Shown here: piece by piece, positions 26,737 to 36,037 of the stretch
Layout: every line of letters begins with the position of its first letter
Position numbering within the stretch: the first letter of the stretch is position 1
NCBI GenBank assembly: GCA_902791215.1
Contig: CADAUZ010000015.1
Location: 1 to 64,000 of the forward strand
Direction of reading: 5' to 3'
Source: Oscillospiraceae bacterium
Lineage (GTDB): Bacteria > Bacillota > Clostridia > Oscillospirales > Oscillospiraceae
Length of the DNA stretch: 64,000 nt
Notes under the pieces: generated by a model
The model's database searches: none
What the model was told of the DNA's origin: nothing
The model's input: the letters and a program-made list of their open reading frames with translations, nothing else
Program-made: the position numbers and the translations under genes

Positions 26737-28278
26737 ATGCCGTTGGTTTTAGCAATCATATTGATGGTTGTTCTGGCTGCCGCAGGCTTCGTGGTCGGTG
26801 TCATGTATCGGAAAAAGGTCGCCGAGCGTGAGATCACGAGCGCCGAGGAGGAAGCCAGACGCATCGTCAATGAAGCGATAAAGAGCGCCGAGAGCAAAAA
26901 GAGAGAGGCGCTTGTCGAGGCGAAGGAAGAGATACACAAAAACCGCTCCGAATACGAGCGGGAAGTGAAGGAACGGAGAGCGGAGCTCTCCAAGCAGGAA
27001 CGCCGCCTTCAGCAGAAGGAGGAGAACCTGGACAAGAAGCTCGACGCCGCCGACAAGAAAAACGAGACCCTTGCCAACAAGATCGCCGCTGTCGAACAGC
27101 AGCAGCAGGAGATCGGCATGATCAAGAAGAGCCAGCTGGAAATGCTGGAAAAGGTCTCCGGCTTCACCGTGGAGGAGGCCAAGGCCTACCTCATCAACAG
27201 CATCCGCGACGACGTGACCCACGAGATGGCCATGAAGGTCAAGGAAGTGGAGGCCCAGTACAAGGAAGAGGCGGACGAGCGCGCCAGAGAAATCATCGCC
27301 ACCGCCATCCAGCGCTGCGCCGCAGACCACGCAAGCGAAATCACCGTCTCCGTCGTACCCCTCCCCAACGACGAGATGAAGGGACGCATCATCGGCCGCG
27401 AAGGCCGCAACATCCGCAGCATCGAGACCCTCACCGGCTGCGATCTGATTATCGACGACACTCCCGAGGCCATCACCGTCTCGAGCTTCGACCCCGTCCG
27501 GCGCGAGGTTGCGCGCCTGGCCCTCGAAAAGCTCATTCAGGACGGCCGCATCCACCCCGCCCGCATCGAAGAGATGGTCGCCAAGGCCCAGAAGGAGGTC
27601 AACGCCACCATCAAGGCCGAGGGCGAGCGCGCCGTGTTCGAGACCAACATTCACGGCCTGCACCCCGAGATCATCAAACTTCTTGGCCGCATGAAGTACC
27701 GCACCAGCTACGGTCAGAACGTGCTGAACCATTCCATAGAGGTCTCCCATGTGGCGGGCCTCATGGCAGCCGAGCTCGGCGCCGACGTGAATATCGCCAA
27801 GCGCGCGGGCCTGCTGCACGATCTGGGCAAGTCCATCGACCACGAGGTCGAAGGCAGCCACGTCACCATCGGCGTCGACATCGCCCGCAAGTACAAGGAG
27901 TCCGAGGCCGTCATTCACTGCATTGAGGCCCACCACGGCGACGTGGAGCCCCACAGCATCGAGGCCTGCCTTGTCCAGGCGGCAGACGCCATCTCCGCCG
28001 CACGCCCCGGCGCGCGCCGTGAGAACATCGAAAACTACGTCAAGCGTCTCGAAAAGCTGGAGGAGGTCTCCAAGAGCTTCCCCGGCATCGCGAGCTCCTA
28101 CGCCATCCAGGCGGGCCGCGAGATCCGCATCATGGTCAAGCCCGAGGATGTCAGCGAGGATCAGATGGTCCTGCTGGCCCGGGATATCGCCAAGAAGATC
28201 GAGGAGGAGCTGACTTACCCCGGTCAGATCAAGGTCCATCTTCTGCGCGAGACCAAGGCCATCGACTACGCCAAGTAA
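26737..28278 (+). CDS. rny: Ribonuclease Y
   Basis: A membrane-anchored endoribonuclease of 513 residues that starts mRNA decay in Firmicutes. An N-terminal transmembrane helix (about 1-23) is followed by a long coiled coil (about 25-190), a KH domain with [13 protein letters not shown], an HD domain with the metal motif LLHDLGK and a later EAHHGD, and the conserved C-terminal region. ATG 26737 is preferred because the protein then starts at the membrane helix; GGAGGT is rather far (13 bases), and TTG 26716 is the alternative start. Confidence 0.95.
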   Translation: MPLVLAIILMVVLAAAGFVVGVMYRKKVAEREITSAEEEARRIVNEAIKSAESKKREALVEAKEEIHKNRSEYEREVKERRAELSKQERRLQQKEENLDKKLDAADKKNETLANKIAAVEQQQQEIGMIKKSQLEMLEKVSGFTVEEAKAYLINSIRDDVTHEMAMKVKEVEAQYKEEADERAREIIATAIQRCAADHASEITVSVVPLPNDEMKGRIIGREGRNIRSIETLTGCDLIIDDTPEAITVSSFDPVRREVARLALEKLIQDGRIHPARIEEMVAKAQKEVNATIKAEGERAVFETNIHGLHPEIIKLLGRMKYRTSYGQNVLNHSIEVSHVAGLMAAELGADVNIAKRAGLLHDLGKSIDHEVEGSHVTIGVDIARKYKESEAVIHCIEAHHGDVEPHSIEACLVQAADAISAARPGARRENIENYVKRLEKLEEVSKSFPGIASSYAIQAGREIRIMVKPEDVSEDQMVLLARDIAKKIEEELTYPGQIKVHLLRETKAIDYAK

Positions 28279-28286
28279 ACAACAAG

Positions 28287-28321
28287 TTCCCGACACCGTT
28301 ATGGTGCCGGGAATTTTTTTT
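28287..28321 (+). terminator. rny terminator
   Basis: TTCCCGACACC (28287-28297) pairs with GGTGCCGGGAA (28303-28313) with one mismatch, followed by eight T residues. Confidence 0.85.
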
Positions 28322-28328
28322 GAGAAAG

Positions 28329-28352
28329 GGCACCGGGCTTTCGTCCGGTGCC
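28329..28352 (-). terminator. Candidate end of the phage late operon
   Basis: CACCGG (28331-28336) pairs with CCGGTG (28345-28350) just after the holin gene. The minus-strand tail is pyrimidine-rich. Confidence 0.5.
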
Positions 28353-28358
28353 TCCTGT

Positions 28359-28619
28359 TCAGTTATCCAGCTGCTTTGCGATCTGGTCCGCGCCGGTGGC
28401 CGCAAGGCCTGACACGATGCCCACCGCCGCGGCGGTCATATAATCGGCGGCGGGAAACTCCGGCATGGTGTACATACCGACAATGCCCAGCACACCGCCG
28501 AAAAAGCCGCACGCGACGGGAATCCATTTGTTCTCCAGCGGGCTGAGCTTGACTGCCTCGCCCATGAGCCAGGCGATCACCGTGATCGCCGCCACACCTG
28601 CCATACCCAGAAACTCCAT
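28359..28619 (-). CDS. Phage holin (Hol44-like)
   Basis: An 86-residue membrane protein with three hydrophobic segments (about 5-20, 34-50 and 62-80) and short charged ends, like Clostridial phage holins of the Hol44 type. Holins form the membrane lesion that releases the endolysin. It is the last gene of the leftward late operon, after the GH25 endolysin and a small single-helix protein. Confidence 0.7.
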   Translation of the reverse strand: MEFLGMAGVAAITVIAWLMGEAVKLSPLENKWIPVACGFFGGVLGIVGMYTMPEFPAADYMTAAAVGIVSGLAATGADQIAKQLDN

Positions 28620-28621
28620 TT

Positions 28622-28858
28622 TTACGCTCCCTTCTGTTCTTTCTCAAGATCCGCGATCCGGTGGTTGATGACCCGGATCTGCTCCTCCACGACCGGCATG
28701 CGCCGGGCAAAGCCGTTGTGCTCGCGCACCTCCCGCGTCAGCTCCTCCAGCTTTGTGTCTGTCACCGCCTGCGCCCTGCTGTTGCTGGTCAGCACGCCGA
28801 TAAGCGTCAGCACCGCCACGATCACCGAGCCCACCACGCCGACCCACGCGTCACTCAC
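28622..28858 (-). CDS. Small lysis-cassette membrane protein
   Basis: A 78-residue protein with one N-terminal transmembrane helix (about 6-24) followed by a charged coiled coil (about 28-78), similar in plan to XhlA-type or other phage accessory lysis proteins. GTG 28858 overlaps the endolysin stop codon, and a GGAGG ribosome site lies just upstream. An inhibitor or partner of the holin is plausible. Confidence 0.6.
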   Translation of the reverse strand: MSDAWVGVVGSVIVAVLTLIGVLTSNSRAQAVTDTKLEELTREVREHNGFARRMPVVEEQIRVINHRIADLEKEQKGA

Positions 28859-29577
28859 TCCGATCCCTCCATCCTTTGTACATAGTCGAGAAAGCCCCGC
28901 TCAAATTCCGGTGTTCTGAGATACGAAGCCAGCATTGCGGCGGCTTTTACGAGGGCCGAGGCCGCATCCCCCGCCGCGGGACGCCCGGGCATACCCGCCA
29001 GGACCATTGACCGGAAGCGTTCGCTTCTCGCCTCATCCGTGTCCACGGTCACGCCGCCGATGCTGCCGCTGTCACTGTCCTGCCACAGGTCGCAGGGCAT
29101 ATCCGGCGGCGTCCGGCTCCACTTGGCGACCCACACGAGACAGCCCTCCGGCAGCGCGTCCGGGTCAAGCTTTGCCCAGAGGCTGCCCGCGCTGCCGTAA
29201 ACGCCCGGCACATAGCCCGCTTCCGTGATCGCTCCGCACCAGGCTTCGACGACGGCGCGGAGCTTTTCCGCCGCAAGGTCCAGCTGCTTCGGCTCCTCGA
29301 TATCGAGGAAGACGCCGCAGGGCATGGGGAAGCGCTTGATCGTCTGCAGGAGGAACTGCGCCTCGCTGCGCGCGTCCTCGGGCGTGACGGCGTGACTGTA
29401 GCAGTAGCAGCCCACCGGGAAACCCGTCTCGTATGCCTCGCGGTAGAAATCGAAGGCCGCGGCGTCCCGGAGCCATGTGCCCTCCGTGACCTTGATGATG
29501 GCAAAGTCCATGCCCGCATCCTTGATCTGCCGGATCGTCAGGCCCTTCTGGTAATGGGAAACATCTACGCCCTTCAT
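28855..29577 (-). CDS. GH25 lysozyme-type endolysin
   Basis: A 240-residue glycoside hydrolase family 25 muramidase that cuts cell-wall glycan. The motifs are MKGVDVSHYQKG at the N-terminus (catalytic-region Asp), AIIKVTEG, GVFLDIEE (the D-x-E pair) and DLWQDSDSGSIGGVTVDTD at the end of the barrel. A helical tail of about 50 residues follows with no wall-binding repeats. The start is ATG 29577, which overlaps the stop of a 51-residue membrane-protein gene. Confidence 0.9.
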   Translation of the reverse strand: MKGVDVSHYQKGLTIRQIKDAGMDFAIIKVTEGTWLRDAAAFDFYREAYETGFPVGCYCYSHAVTPEDARSEAQFLLQTIKRFPMPCGVFLDIEEPKQLDLAAEKLRAVVEAWCGAITEAGYVPGVYGSAGSLWAKLDPDALPEGCLVWVAKWSRTPPDMPCDLWQDSDSGSIGGVTVDTDEARSERFRSMVLAGMPGRPAAGDAASALVKAAAMLASYLRTPEFERGFLDYVQRMEGSE

Positions 29578-29729
29578 TTTGTCCGCCTCCTCTGTCCGTC
29601 CCGCCGGATTCTTCTGCCATACAGCACCGACACGGCACACACGCCGATGCCGACAGCCGCACCGTGGCAGAAGATGCTGAATGCCGGGATCACATTCAGA
29701 CTGTGTACGATCTCACGCCATGCTTCCAT
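29574..29729 (-). CDS. 51-residue membrane microprotein in the lysis cassette
   Basis: A short ORF with ATG 29729 and GGGAGG about 10 bases upstream. The product has one hydrophobic segment (IPAFSIFCHGAAVGIGVCAV) and a strongly basic end (GRRIRRDGQRRR). Its TGA overlaps the endolysin ATG (ATGA), which supports translation. It may be a holin-like or pinholin-like factor. The function is inferred from position only. Confidence 0.6.
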   Translation of the reverse strand: MEAWREIVHSLNVIPAFSIFCHGAAVGIGVCAVSVLYGRRIRRDGQRRRTK

Positions 29730-29744
29730 TTTCAGTACGCCTCC

Positions 29745-31301
29745 CTATTCTTCCATCTCCCGCATTTTCGCTGCGTGTGCAGTCCAGTTTGCTGCCGCCT
29801 GATAGGCCTCGAGCGTCCCCTTCGGCACATAGATCACAAGGTCGTCCGGTGTGTCATTGAACGTATTAGTCGTAATCGTCGGCGGCGTTTGCGCAAGGAT
29901 CCTGAACTCCGCAAGGGCCTGACAGCTGCCGAAAGAGTTGTTGCCGATACTGGTAATACTGGCGGGAACCGTAACAATCTCAAGATTGTGGCAACTGCTG
30001 AAGGCGTTATTTCCGATTGCGCTGGCACCGTCCATAATCTCGGTGCTTATGACCCTGTTGCAGCCGTTGAATGCGTATATCGGCATCGTGACGATACTGC
30101 CCGGTACAGTCAGCTCAGTCAGCCCGATGCAGTCTGAAAATGCGTAGCTTTCCATCGTGGTGACACTGTCGGGGATTACAGCCTTTCTGAGACTGTAGCA
30201 GGCAGCAAATGCATAGCCGCCGATCTTTGTAACAGTATCCGGGATCACCGCATTTGTCAGATCGAAGCAGTTGTGGAATGCGTTGGACCCAATAGTTTTA
30301 ACGCCTTCAGGACATGATACGGCATTCAGCCTGTGGCAGACCTCAAACGCATTGTTGCCAATGGCAGTGATGCCTGTCGGAAGCGAAATATACGAGAGAC
30401 CAGAAGCTTTTTGAAATGCATAATCTCCGATCTTCACCGCGCCGTTTGGGATCGTAATGCCCGGCAGACTGTAACAATTCTGGAACGCATAGTTGTCAAT
30501 GCCGCCAACACCGTTTGGGATCGTGACATGTGTAAGACTGTAGCAGTGCTGGAAGGAATATGTTCCGATTTTCGCCAGGCCGTTTCCGATCTCAATTGCT
30601 TTGATATCGTTTTCGTAGGATTTATTTCGTTTGTCGCTGGTTGTCGCATGACACAGCAGGCATGAACCAGCGTTTGAACCGGAAAACGCGATACTGCCGT
30701 TGACTGCCAGGGAAATCACATAATCGCCGCCCCCGGGATAGCTGTGTCTGCTTGTCCATTTCATTGTCGTTGTACTTGTGCCTGTCAGGGTGTCAGCTTC
30801 GCTCCCGTCGCCCCAGTCGACAGACACAGATCCGTTTACGCATAAGCCGAGCACAGGCGTTGTACGGTCCGGCTCAAGGTGGATGTGTATGCGCGTTTTG
30901 CCGTCATCTGTGACGAACATCTGGCCGACTGTCAGCCTTCCGTATTTTGCGGCATAGGCCTTGGCGTTTTCCAGCGTCCAGTTCCAGCCCTGGGCAACGA
31001 GCCCGGCATGCTCAGGATTGGCAGGCAGCGCGCTGAGTCGGGCAAATTCCGCCGCGGAGTAAGATGCGACAACGCTGTGGTCATAGCTGTCGTAAAAGAC
31101 CACATCGCTGCCGGCAGCGCTGCCGGACGCACCTCCGCCGCTGATGCCCCCGCCGCTGATACCCCCGCCGCTGATACCGCCGACGCTGTACGACAGCAGG
31201 ATATCTCCCTCGCAGGTCTTCCCGGCGAGCTTCAGCGTAGCTGTGCCGGTTGCCGAAAGCCTGGCGATCTGCTCTCCCTTGTAGCTTACATCAAGACCCA
31301 T
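29745..31301 (-). CDS. Phage tail/receptor protein with BspA-type leucine-rich repeats
   Basis: A 518-residue protein. The N-terminal part (about 1-60) is a virion-attachment-like region followed by a Gly/Ser collagen-like stretch (GGISGGGISGGG). A middle domain (about 90-215) precedes about ten BspA/LRR_5 repeats of roughly 23 residues (pattern IGNNAFxxCxxLxxVxIPxxVxxI), and a final IYVPKGTLEAYQAA unit is typical of such repeats. BspA repeats bind proteins or host surfaces, so this is a likely receptor-binding or adhesin tip. The LRR part is clearly less GC-rich than its neighbours, which suggests later acquisition. It overlaps the previous gene by 11 bases. Confidence 0.8.
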   Translation of the reverse strand: MGLDVSYKGEQIARLSATGTATLKLAGKTCEGDILLSYSVGGISGGGISGGGISGGGASGSAAGSDVVFYDSYDHSVVASYSAAEFARLSALPANPEHAGLVAQGWNWTLENAKAYAAKYGRLTVGQMFVTDDGKTRIHIHLEPDRTTPVLGLCVNGSVSVDWGDGSEADTLTGTSTTTMKWTSRHSYPGGGDYVISLAVNGSIAFSGSNAGSCLLCHATTSDKRNKSYENDIKAIEIGNGLAKIGTYSFQHCYSLTHVTIPNGVGGIDNYAFQNCYSLPGITIPNGAVKIGDYAFQKASGLSYISLPTGITAIGNNAFEVCHRLNAVSCPEGVKTIGSNAFHNCFDLTNAVIPDTVTKIGGYAFAACYSLRKAVIPDSVTTMESYAFSDCIGLTELTVPGSIVTMPIYAFNGCNRVISTEIMDGASAIGNNAFSSCHNLEIVTVPASITSIGNNSFGSCQALAEFRILAQTPPTITTNTFNDTPDDLVIYVPKGTLEAYQAAANWTAHAAKMREMEE

Positions 31302-31911
31302 AAGTCACGCTCCCATCATAAAGCGGCAGCTGAACCGTAAAAAGCTCCGTTGTGCCATGCCGGAAGGAGATCAGGCCGGACGCGTCGACGCTTCCGTTGT
31401 CGGCGGCGTTTACGACGGCTGCCTGTGCGGCCGCGGCGCTTTCAGAAGCGCTCGAAGCCGCTCTCTGTGCGGCGTTCATGGCGCTTTGCGCCTGATTCAC
31501 CGCCTGGCGTGCCTGGCTGGAATAGCCGCCCGCCGCATTTGCCGCCGTGACGGCGTCGGAACGCGCGTGCTCCGCCTGCTGCGCGTACTCCTTAAAGTGC
31601 GCCAGGTCATCATGGAACTGCTCCTCCGCGCCCTCATAGCCTCCGATTACCGCAAGCTCATAAGCGGAAGCTCCCGCGATACCGCTGCAGCTCTTTCCCG
31701 AGTCCGTAAAGCCCCCGGTCTGCGCATCCCAGATCTGCCAGTTCCCGTTATCGCCGGGAACCGGGTAATGCAGTGCCGCCTCCTCGGCAGCGGCCGCACT
31801 CCCGGCCGCTCTGGCCGCCGCGTTCTCGGCCTGCAGGACACAGCGCCTGACCATTGCGGTGTCGCCCCCTGTGATGGTGAGCGTCCCCGCTGTGTTTCTC
31901 CCCTGCTTCAT
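31291..31911 (-). CDS. Ala-rich coiled-coil tail fibre protein
   Basis: A 206-residue protein. The N-terminal half contains an Ala/Glu segment (ENAAARAAGSAAAAEEA) and a WQIWDAQTGGFTDSG motif that also appears in variant form in the upstream fibre gene. A long Ala-rich coiled coil (about 110-175) and a short beta end follow. This is typical of a fibre shaft or connector. It lies between two other fibre-module genes. Confidence 0.6.
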   Translation of the reverse strand: MKQGRNTAGTLTITGGDTAMVRRCVLQAENAAARAAGSAAAAEEAALHYPVPGDNGNWQIWDAQTGGFTDSGKSCSGIAGASAYELAVIGGYEGAEEQFHDDLAHFKEYAQQAEHARSDAVTAANAAGGYSSQARQAVNQAQSAMNAAQRAASSASESAAAAQAAVVNAADNGSVDASGLISFRHGTTELFTVQLPLYDGSVTYGS

Positions 31912-31915
31912 GCTT

Positions 31916-32230
31916 CTATACCTCCTTCATACCCGGTGTGTCCATCACACACAGCTCCTCCGCGGCGCTCTTCATCACAGCCCCGCCCGGGAGCGTACAG
32001 CGCGCCTGGACAAACGCCGGGATGCCTGCTCGCAAAAGCGCCGTCTCCGCCCCGGTGAGGCCGAAGTAAACGCAGCCCTCGTCGGGGTCAGGCTCCGCGT
32101 CCGCTTTCTCTTTTCTCACAACGGGCCGTCCGCCTTGCACAACGATCAGTGTCAGGCTCTCCGTCTCCTCCGGCTCCACGTCGAGCTTGACTTCCAGCGT
32201 CATTTCCTCGCCCCTTGTCATGTTTATCAT
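31916..32230 (-). CDS. Small fibre-module protein, unknown
   Basis: A 104-residue soluble acidic protein with a beta-rich pattern (LEVKLDVEPEETESLTLIVVQ). AGGAGGAG lies about 6 bases before ATG 32230. It sits in the tail-fibre cluster; I do not recognise a family. A BppU-like N-terminal domain or fibre adaptor is possible. Confidence 0.5.
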   Translation of the reverse strand: MINMTRGEEMTLEVKLDVEPEETESLTLIVVQGGRPVVRKEKADAEPDPDEGCVYFGLTGAETALLRAGIPAFVQARCTLPGGAVMKSAAEELCVMDTPGMKEV

Positions 32231-32242
32231 ATGCTCTCCTCC

Positions 32243-32929
32243 TCAGGACAGTGTGATCCCGGTGATCTCCAGGCTGTTTCCCACGCTGCTTGAGCCGATG
32301 TAATAGGAGCCGGTCATGGCCGTGATGCTCAGCGACGCCGTATACAAAGCGTCGATCCCGCCCATCCAGACGGCGCCCATCTCCGGCGTTTCATCGGGAT
32401 CAAATACCTTCTCGCTGGTGCTGCCGAGGCAGATGCGGCTCCTCTCCCCCGCGGATGCGCGCAGATAGCCGGTGACCGTCAGGCTCGAATAGCCGGTGAC
32501 ATCCACGGCGGGGCTGAGCCAGAAGCCGCCGCTGCCGCTTTCCCGGATGGCGCTGCCGCTCATAGCGGCGTTTCCCCCGAGGGTCACGCCGCTTTTGAGC
32601 CCGCTCTGGGCCGACAGCAGCACGCCGCCCTCGCTCACGACCGGCGCGCTCGGGTAGGCGATCTGGATGGCTCTGATCTCGCCCTGACCGCTGATGGCCA
32701 CAAGGCCGGTCCTGCCGCGTGCCCCGTCAGAGATCGTCACCGTCCAGTCGCCGTTTGACGGCACCGCGAAGGAGGCGATGCCCGGTACGTTCTCCGCCGC
32801 GAGCATCTCGCCGCCCTTGGCACAGACGCAGGCGCTGCCGGAGGGGATTTTGGCGCAGATCATGGCGTGGCTGCTTGTGTTGATCAAGGCGTTTGCGCCG
32901 CCCCGTCTGATGAAATAAGCCTCTCCCAT
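32243..32929 (-). CDS. Tail-fibre-module beta protein, unknown
   Basis: A 228-residue protein rich in Gly, Ser and beta strands (WLSPAVDVTGYSSLTVTGYL, SLSITAMTGSYYIG), starting MGEAYFIRRGGANALINT. No catalytic motif is seen. It is placed between the BppU-like fibre and a small acidic protein, so it is probably a minor virion or fibre component. Confidence 0.5.
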   Translation of the reverse strand: MGEAYFIRRGGANALINTSSHAMICAKIPSGSACVCAKGGEMLAAENVPGIASFAVPSNGDWTVTISDGARGRTGLVAISGQGEIRAIQIAYPSAPVVSEGGVLLSAQSGLKSGVTLGGNAAMSGSAIRESGSGGFWLSPAVDVTGYSSLTVTGYLRASAGERSRICLGSTSEKVFDPDETPEMGAVWMGGIDALYTASLSITAMTGSYYIGSSSVGNSLEITGITLS

Positions 32930-32933
32930 CGTC

Positions 32934-34169
32934 TCACTTCCTTATACACAAAATCCGAAGCGGCAGCACAACCGTCGGCCTGCCCAGGGCGTACACGGTG
33001 AGCGCGCCGGGTGATGCCTGCGCCCGATACAGCAGCGCGTAATCCTCCAGCCGCTTACGGTCGGTGCCGAAAGTCCCGCTCAGGCTCACGTCCACCAGCG
33101 GCGTATCACTGCCCGTGATACCCGCAAGGCTCACCGTCTGGGTAAAGGGGGCCGTCGATCCCTGCCAGGCGGCGGGGTCGAGCTCCGCTGAGTAGGTGAC
33201 GCTCACCGCGCCCGACGCAAGCTTCTCCGCCGTGACTGCGCCGTCTTCCAGGCTCCCGGTCCCGACGCTGATGGGGTCCGCGCCCCCGGGCAGGTGACGC
33301 GCCCCATGATAGGGCAGGGCCGCCAGGGCCGCGTTGAAGGTGGCCTCGGTGCCCTGATAGCCCGCGTCTACGGCGGCCTCGAAGGCACTGGCTCCCGCGG
33401 GGCCCTGCGCCCCGTCCTGTCCGGCCGGCCCGCGGATGTTCTGGGCCGCCGGGTTTTCAAGCCCGCCGTCGTTTGTCCAGCTGATATTGCCGCCCGCGTC
33501 CACGCTGGGGCGGAAGGTGGTGCCCGGTGAGCCGTTGTCACCCTTTACGCCCTGGATACAGCCGTTATTGCGCCAGGAACCGTTCACCGCGTCCCAGATA
33601 TAGATGTCGTAAGGAGCCTCAGCGCCCACACCGTAAGCCTCGCCGGGCTGCGGCTGCGTCACGGCCTCGGCCAGGGCCCGGGCGTCGTCATAGTAGCCCG
33701 CGATCACGAAGCTCAGTCCGTCGCGCCCGTTGAAGGCGCCCGCCTCCGCCTGCTCCTTCACCTCCCGTGCACAGACCAGGGCGGCGGAGGCGTCGTTTGC
33801 GATCTGTTCGGCCACGCTCAGGGGCATGGCGTGCAGCGGCGCGTCCACAAGGCCGGACTCCTTTACCGTCAGGATCACCGGCGCGGTGGTCAGTCTCCCG
33901 CTCTCTTTATTGCCGCTGAGGTAGGCCGTCCACTCCCCGGCGGTGAGGTTCAGGCCCTTGTCCTCGGTGATGCTGTCATTGCCGTCGAGGATGAGATCAT
34001 AGACCTCCGTCCCCACGCCCTCGCCCCGGCGAAAGTGCAGCCAGCGGGTATAACCGGCCCATTCGTCGCCGAGGAACCACACCTTGGCCGTCAGATAATT
34101 CAGCGTATCCGCCGCGATGACCGGGGTATACACGCGCAGGCTTTGGCCGCTGACATAAAAATCAATCAT
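32934..34169 (-). CDS. Phage fibre with BppU-like N-terminus and collagen-like segment
   Basis: A 411-residue protein. The first 100 residues (IDFYVSGQSLRVYTPVIAADT, then LNLTAGEWTAYLSG) resemble the BppU/baseplate-attachment domain of Firmicutes phages. Residues about 145-230 hold the WDAVNGSW motif and a collagen-like GPAGQDGAQGPAGA. A HARHLPGGADPI-like motif (here GARHLPGGADPI) and a beta-rich tip follow. A host-recognition fibre is the best reading. ATG 34169 has AGGAGGA just upstream and overlaps a 37-residue ORF. Confidence 0.7.
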   Translation of the reverse strand: MIDFYVSGQSLRVYTPVIAADTLNYLTAKVWFLGDEWAGYTRWLHFRRGEGVGTEVYDLILDGNDSITEDKGLNLTAGEWTAYLSGNKESGRLTTAPVILTVKESGLVDAPLHAMPLSVAEQIANDASAALVCAREVKEQAEAGAFNGRDGLSFVIAGYYDDARALAEAVTQPQPGEAYGVGAEAPYDIYIWDAVNGSWRNNGCIQGVKGDNGSPGTTFRPSVDAGGNISWTNDGGLENPAAQNIRGPAGQDGAQGPAGASAFEAAVDAGYQGTEATFNAALAALPYHGARHLPGGADPISVGTGSLEDGAVTAEKLASGAVSVTYSAELDPAAWQGSTAPFTQTVSLAGITGSDTPLVDVSLSGTFGTDRKRLEDYALLYRAQASPGALTVYALGRPTVVLPLRILCIRK

Positions 34170-34275
34170 GCTTTTCCTCCTCATTGAGCTGCCGGACAAG
34201 TCTTATCAGATAATCCCGCAGCTGTCTGATCTGCTGCTGTTCGTCTCCCGTGAGGATGGGCGGCAGCTCAATCAT
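34162..34275 (-). CDS. 37-residue coiled-coil microprotein
   Basis: A short ORF with its ATG at 34275 overlapping the TGA of the nozzle-like gene (ATGA), and its end overlapping the fibre start by 8 bases. The peptide is highly charged and helical (GDEQQQIRQLRDYLIRLVRQ). The tight overlap on both sides supports coding. It might be a folding helper for the fibre, but that is a guess. Confidence 0.55.
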   Translation of the reverse strand: MIELPPILTGDEQQQIRQLRDYLIRLVRQLNEEEKHD

Positions 34276-36023
34276 CCCACATCACTTCCCGTCGTCAGGA
34301 TTTTTGCGATGGAGTAAAGCCGCACCTCGCCCTTTCCGACCAGCTTCATGCGCAGGTGGTCGCAGCGGCGCGGCCGCACGGGCAGAGTCACGGTGCGGGT
34401 GCCCTTCATCTTCACGCGCCCCTGCCGCACCCACTCGCCGTTTGAATCGTACATGAGGTACACGTCCAGCTGCGCGCCCTCCTCCATGTAAAGGCGCAGG
34501 TTAAAGCGCGAGAGATATTTCCGGTCCGGGTACTGGTAGTAGAGCATGCCCGTCTCCGCCTCCCAGGAAACATAGGGCTCCGGCGTGCCGACGGTCCCCT
34601 CCATGGCGAAAAGCGCATCCGGCGTCAGGCAGTAGAGCTCGTCGCCGAGGGACGCAAAGCCCAGCGCGCGCACTTCGTCCTCCCGCATCCAGAGATTGCG
34701 CCGGATGTCGTAGACGAAGAGACTCCACCTCTCCTGCGCGTCCCGCATGGAGATATAGTAGCGCTCCCCCAGCACTCCGGCTGCGGCGTCATAATAGCGC
34801 ACATCCCCCAGCGCGTCGCTGATCGACTCGGGGAAGCTGCCCTGATAGGCGCAGATATCGGCGCGGCTTTTATAAAGCAGGGTCTCGTTGACCACCTGCA
34901 GGCTTCGGTCGCAGCCCTCCTGCACGCCGCGGCAGACGGTCTCCGTGATCTGGTGTGCCCCCGAGGCCGACACCGTGACGCGGTGGATGCGGTTTTCCTT
35001 GAAGAACATCGGGTAGCCCTGGAAGTTCACCGCCCCGGTCCATGGCCCGTCCGAGCCCACCGACGCCGTCCAGCTGTCGGTCGAAAGGCCCATGTACTGA
35101 CGCCAGTTTTTGAAGTCGCCCAGGGCGCAGCAGTATATCTCGTTGAGGTTTTTCCCCTCCGTCATGCCGTAGCGGCAGCCCCAGAGGCGGTTTTTGCACT
35201 CGATGACAAAGTCCATCTCCGGCGTTCTCCGCTCGATGCGCACCGTGCCGGTGGTCTGGGTCAAAGCCTCGTCGAGAAGCCCCGTCACCGCAAGCCAGTC
35301 ACGCTCGCCGCTGCCGCCGCCGATGGCGCAGATCACATGCTCACCGTTGACGGCCTCCACCGCCGCCCCCGTGATGCTCACGCCGTCGTTTTTCCGAAAC
35401 AGGCCGCCCAGCTCTCCCTCGGAGATAAAGCGCAGCCTCGTGTATACCGTGGGGATCTCCGTCCACTCGCTCATGGCGGCGCTCCACTGGCGCAGGACGT
35501 GTGCGCTTTTGGACGCGTCGATCCAGTAAAGTCCGTCCGTCGGCTCCCCCGGTGCGGTCTCGCTTTTCACCGGCTGAGGATAGGGAGTGCCGTCTTCTCG
35601 GCACAGGGCATACTCCACTGCGCCGACGGAGCTGTAGCCCGCCTCCAGACTCCCGTGATCCGAAGGGTCGGCGGTGTTGTAGTAGACCTTGTCGGGGAAA
35701 ATGACGATGACCGCGCCCATGCTCACAAGCTGCTTTTTTCCGGGTGCAAGACCCGTCACCGCCGTTTTCTCCCCGCCGTACCAGAGCGCCCCGTCCTCCA
35801 CGAAGGCAAGCTTCTCCTTTGCCAGCACCCCGCCCGGCGCGTGCATCGTGCGCACGCGGCCGCGCTTTTTCCGGCTGCCGAGCAGGGGATAATAAGCGCT
35901 CGTGAGATTGCGGGTATCGTAAAACTCCCCGTCGCCGATGCGCGCCTTGTGGCGGTAGCCTGCAAAGACGTCGGTCACAACGCGCTCGGCATATTCATAA
36001 TCCAGCCTTGGCAGCAGTGCCAT
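34272..36023 (-). CDS. Podovirus tail nozzle-like structural protein
   Basis: A 583-residue virion protein. It opens with FAGYRHKARIGDGEFYDTRNLTSAYYPLLGSRK, a pattern common at the start of podoviral tail tube/nozzle proteins (tail tubular protein B-like). Long beta-propeller-like repeats follow (FVIECKNRLWGCRYG, AVNFQGYPMFFKENRIHRV). It follows the head-completion-like gene in the same operon. No tape-measure gene is present, which fits a short-tailed phage. The family name is inferred from context and layout. Confidence 0.65.
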   Translation of the reverse strand: MALLPRLDYEYAERVVTDVFAGYRHKARIGDGEFYDTRNLTSAYYPLLGSRKKRGRVRTMHAPGGVLAKEKLAFVEDGALWYGGEKTAVTGLAPGKKQLVSMGAVIVIFPDKVYYNTADPSDHGSLEAGYSSVGAVEYALCREDGTPYPQPVKSETAPGEPTDGLYWIDASKSAHVLRQWSAAMSEWTEIPTVYTRLRFISEGELGGLFRKNDGVSITGAAVEAVNGEHVICAIGGGSGERDWLAVTGLLDEALTQTTGTVRIERRTPEMDFVIECKNRLWGCRYGMTEGKNLNEIYCCALGDFKNWRQYMGLSTDSWTASVGSDGPWTGAVNFQGYPMFFKENRIHRVTVSASGAHQITETVCRGVQEGCDRSLQVVNETLLYKSRADICAYQGSFPESISDALGDVRYYDAAAGVLGERYYISMRDAQERWSLFVYDIRRNLWMREDEVRALGFASLGDELYCLTPDALFAMEGTVGTPEPYVSWEAETGMLYYQYPDRKYLSRFNLRLYMEEGAQLDVYLMYDSNGEWVRQGRVKMKGTRTVTLPVRPRRCDHLRMKLVGKGEVRLYSIAKILTTGSDVG

Positions 36024-36037
36024 GTCTTTGCCTCCCT

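Noticed and set aside
29745-31301. Diversity-generating retroelement target
   Set aside because: No reverse transcriptase or template repeat is visible near the LRR fibre gene.
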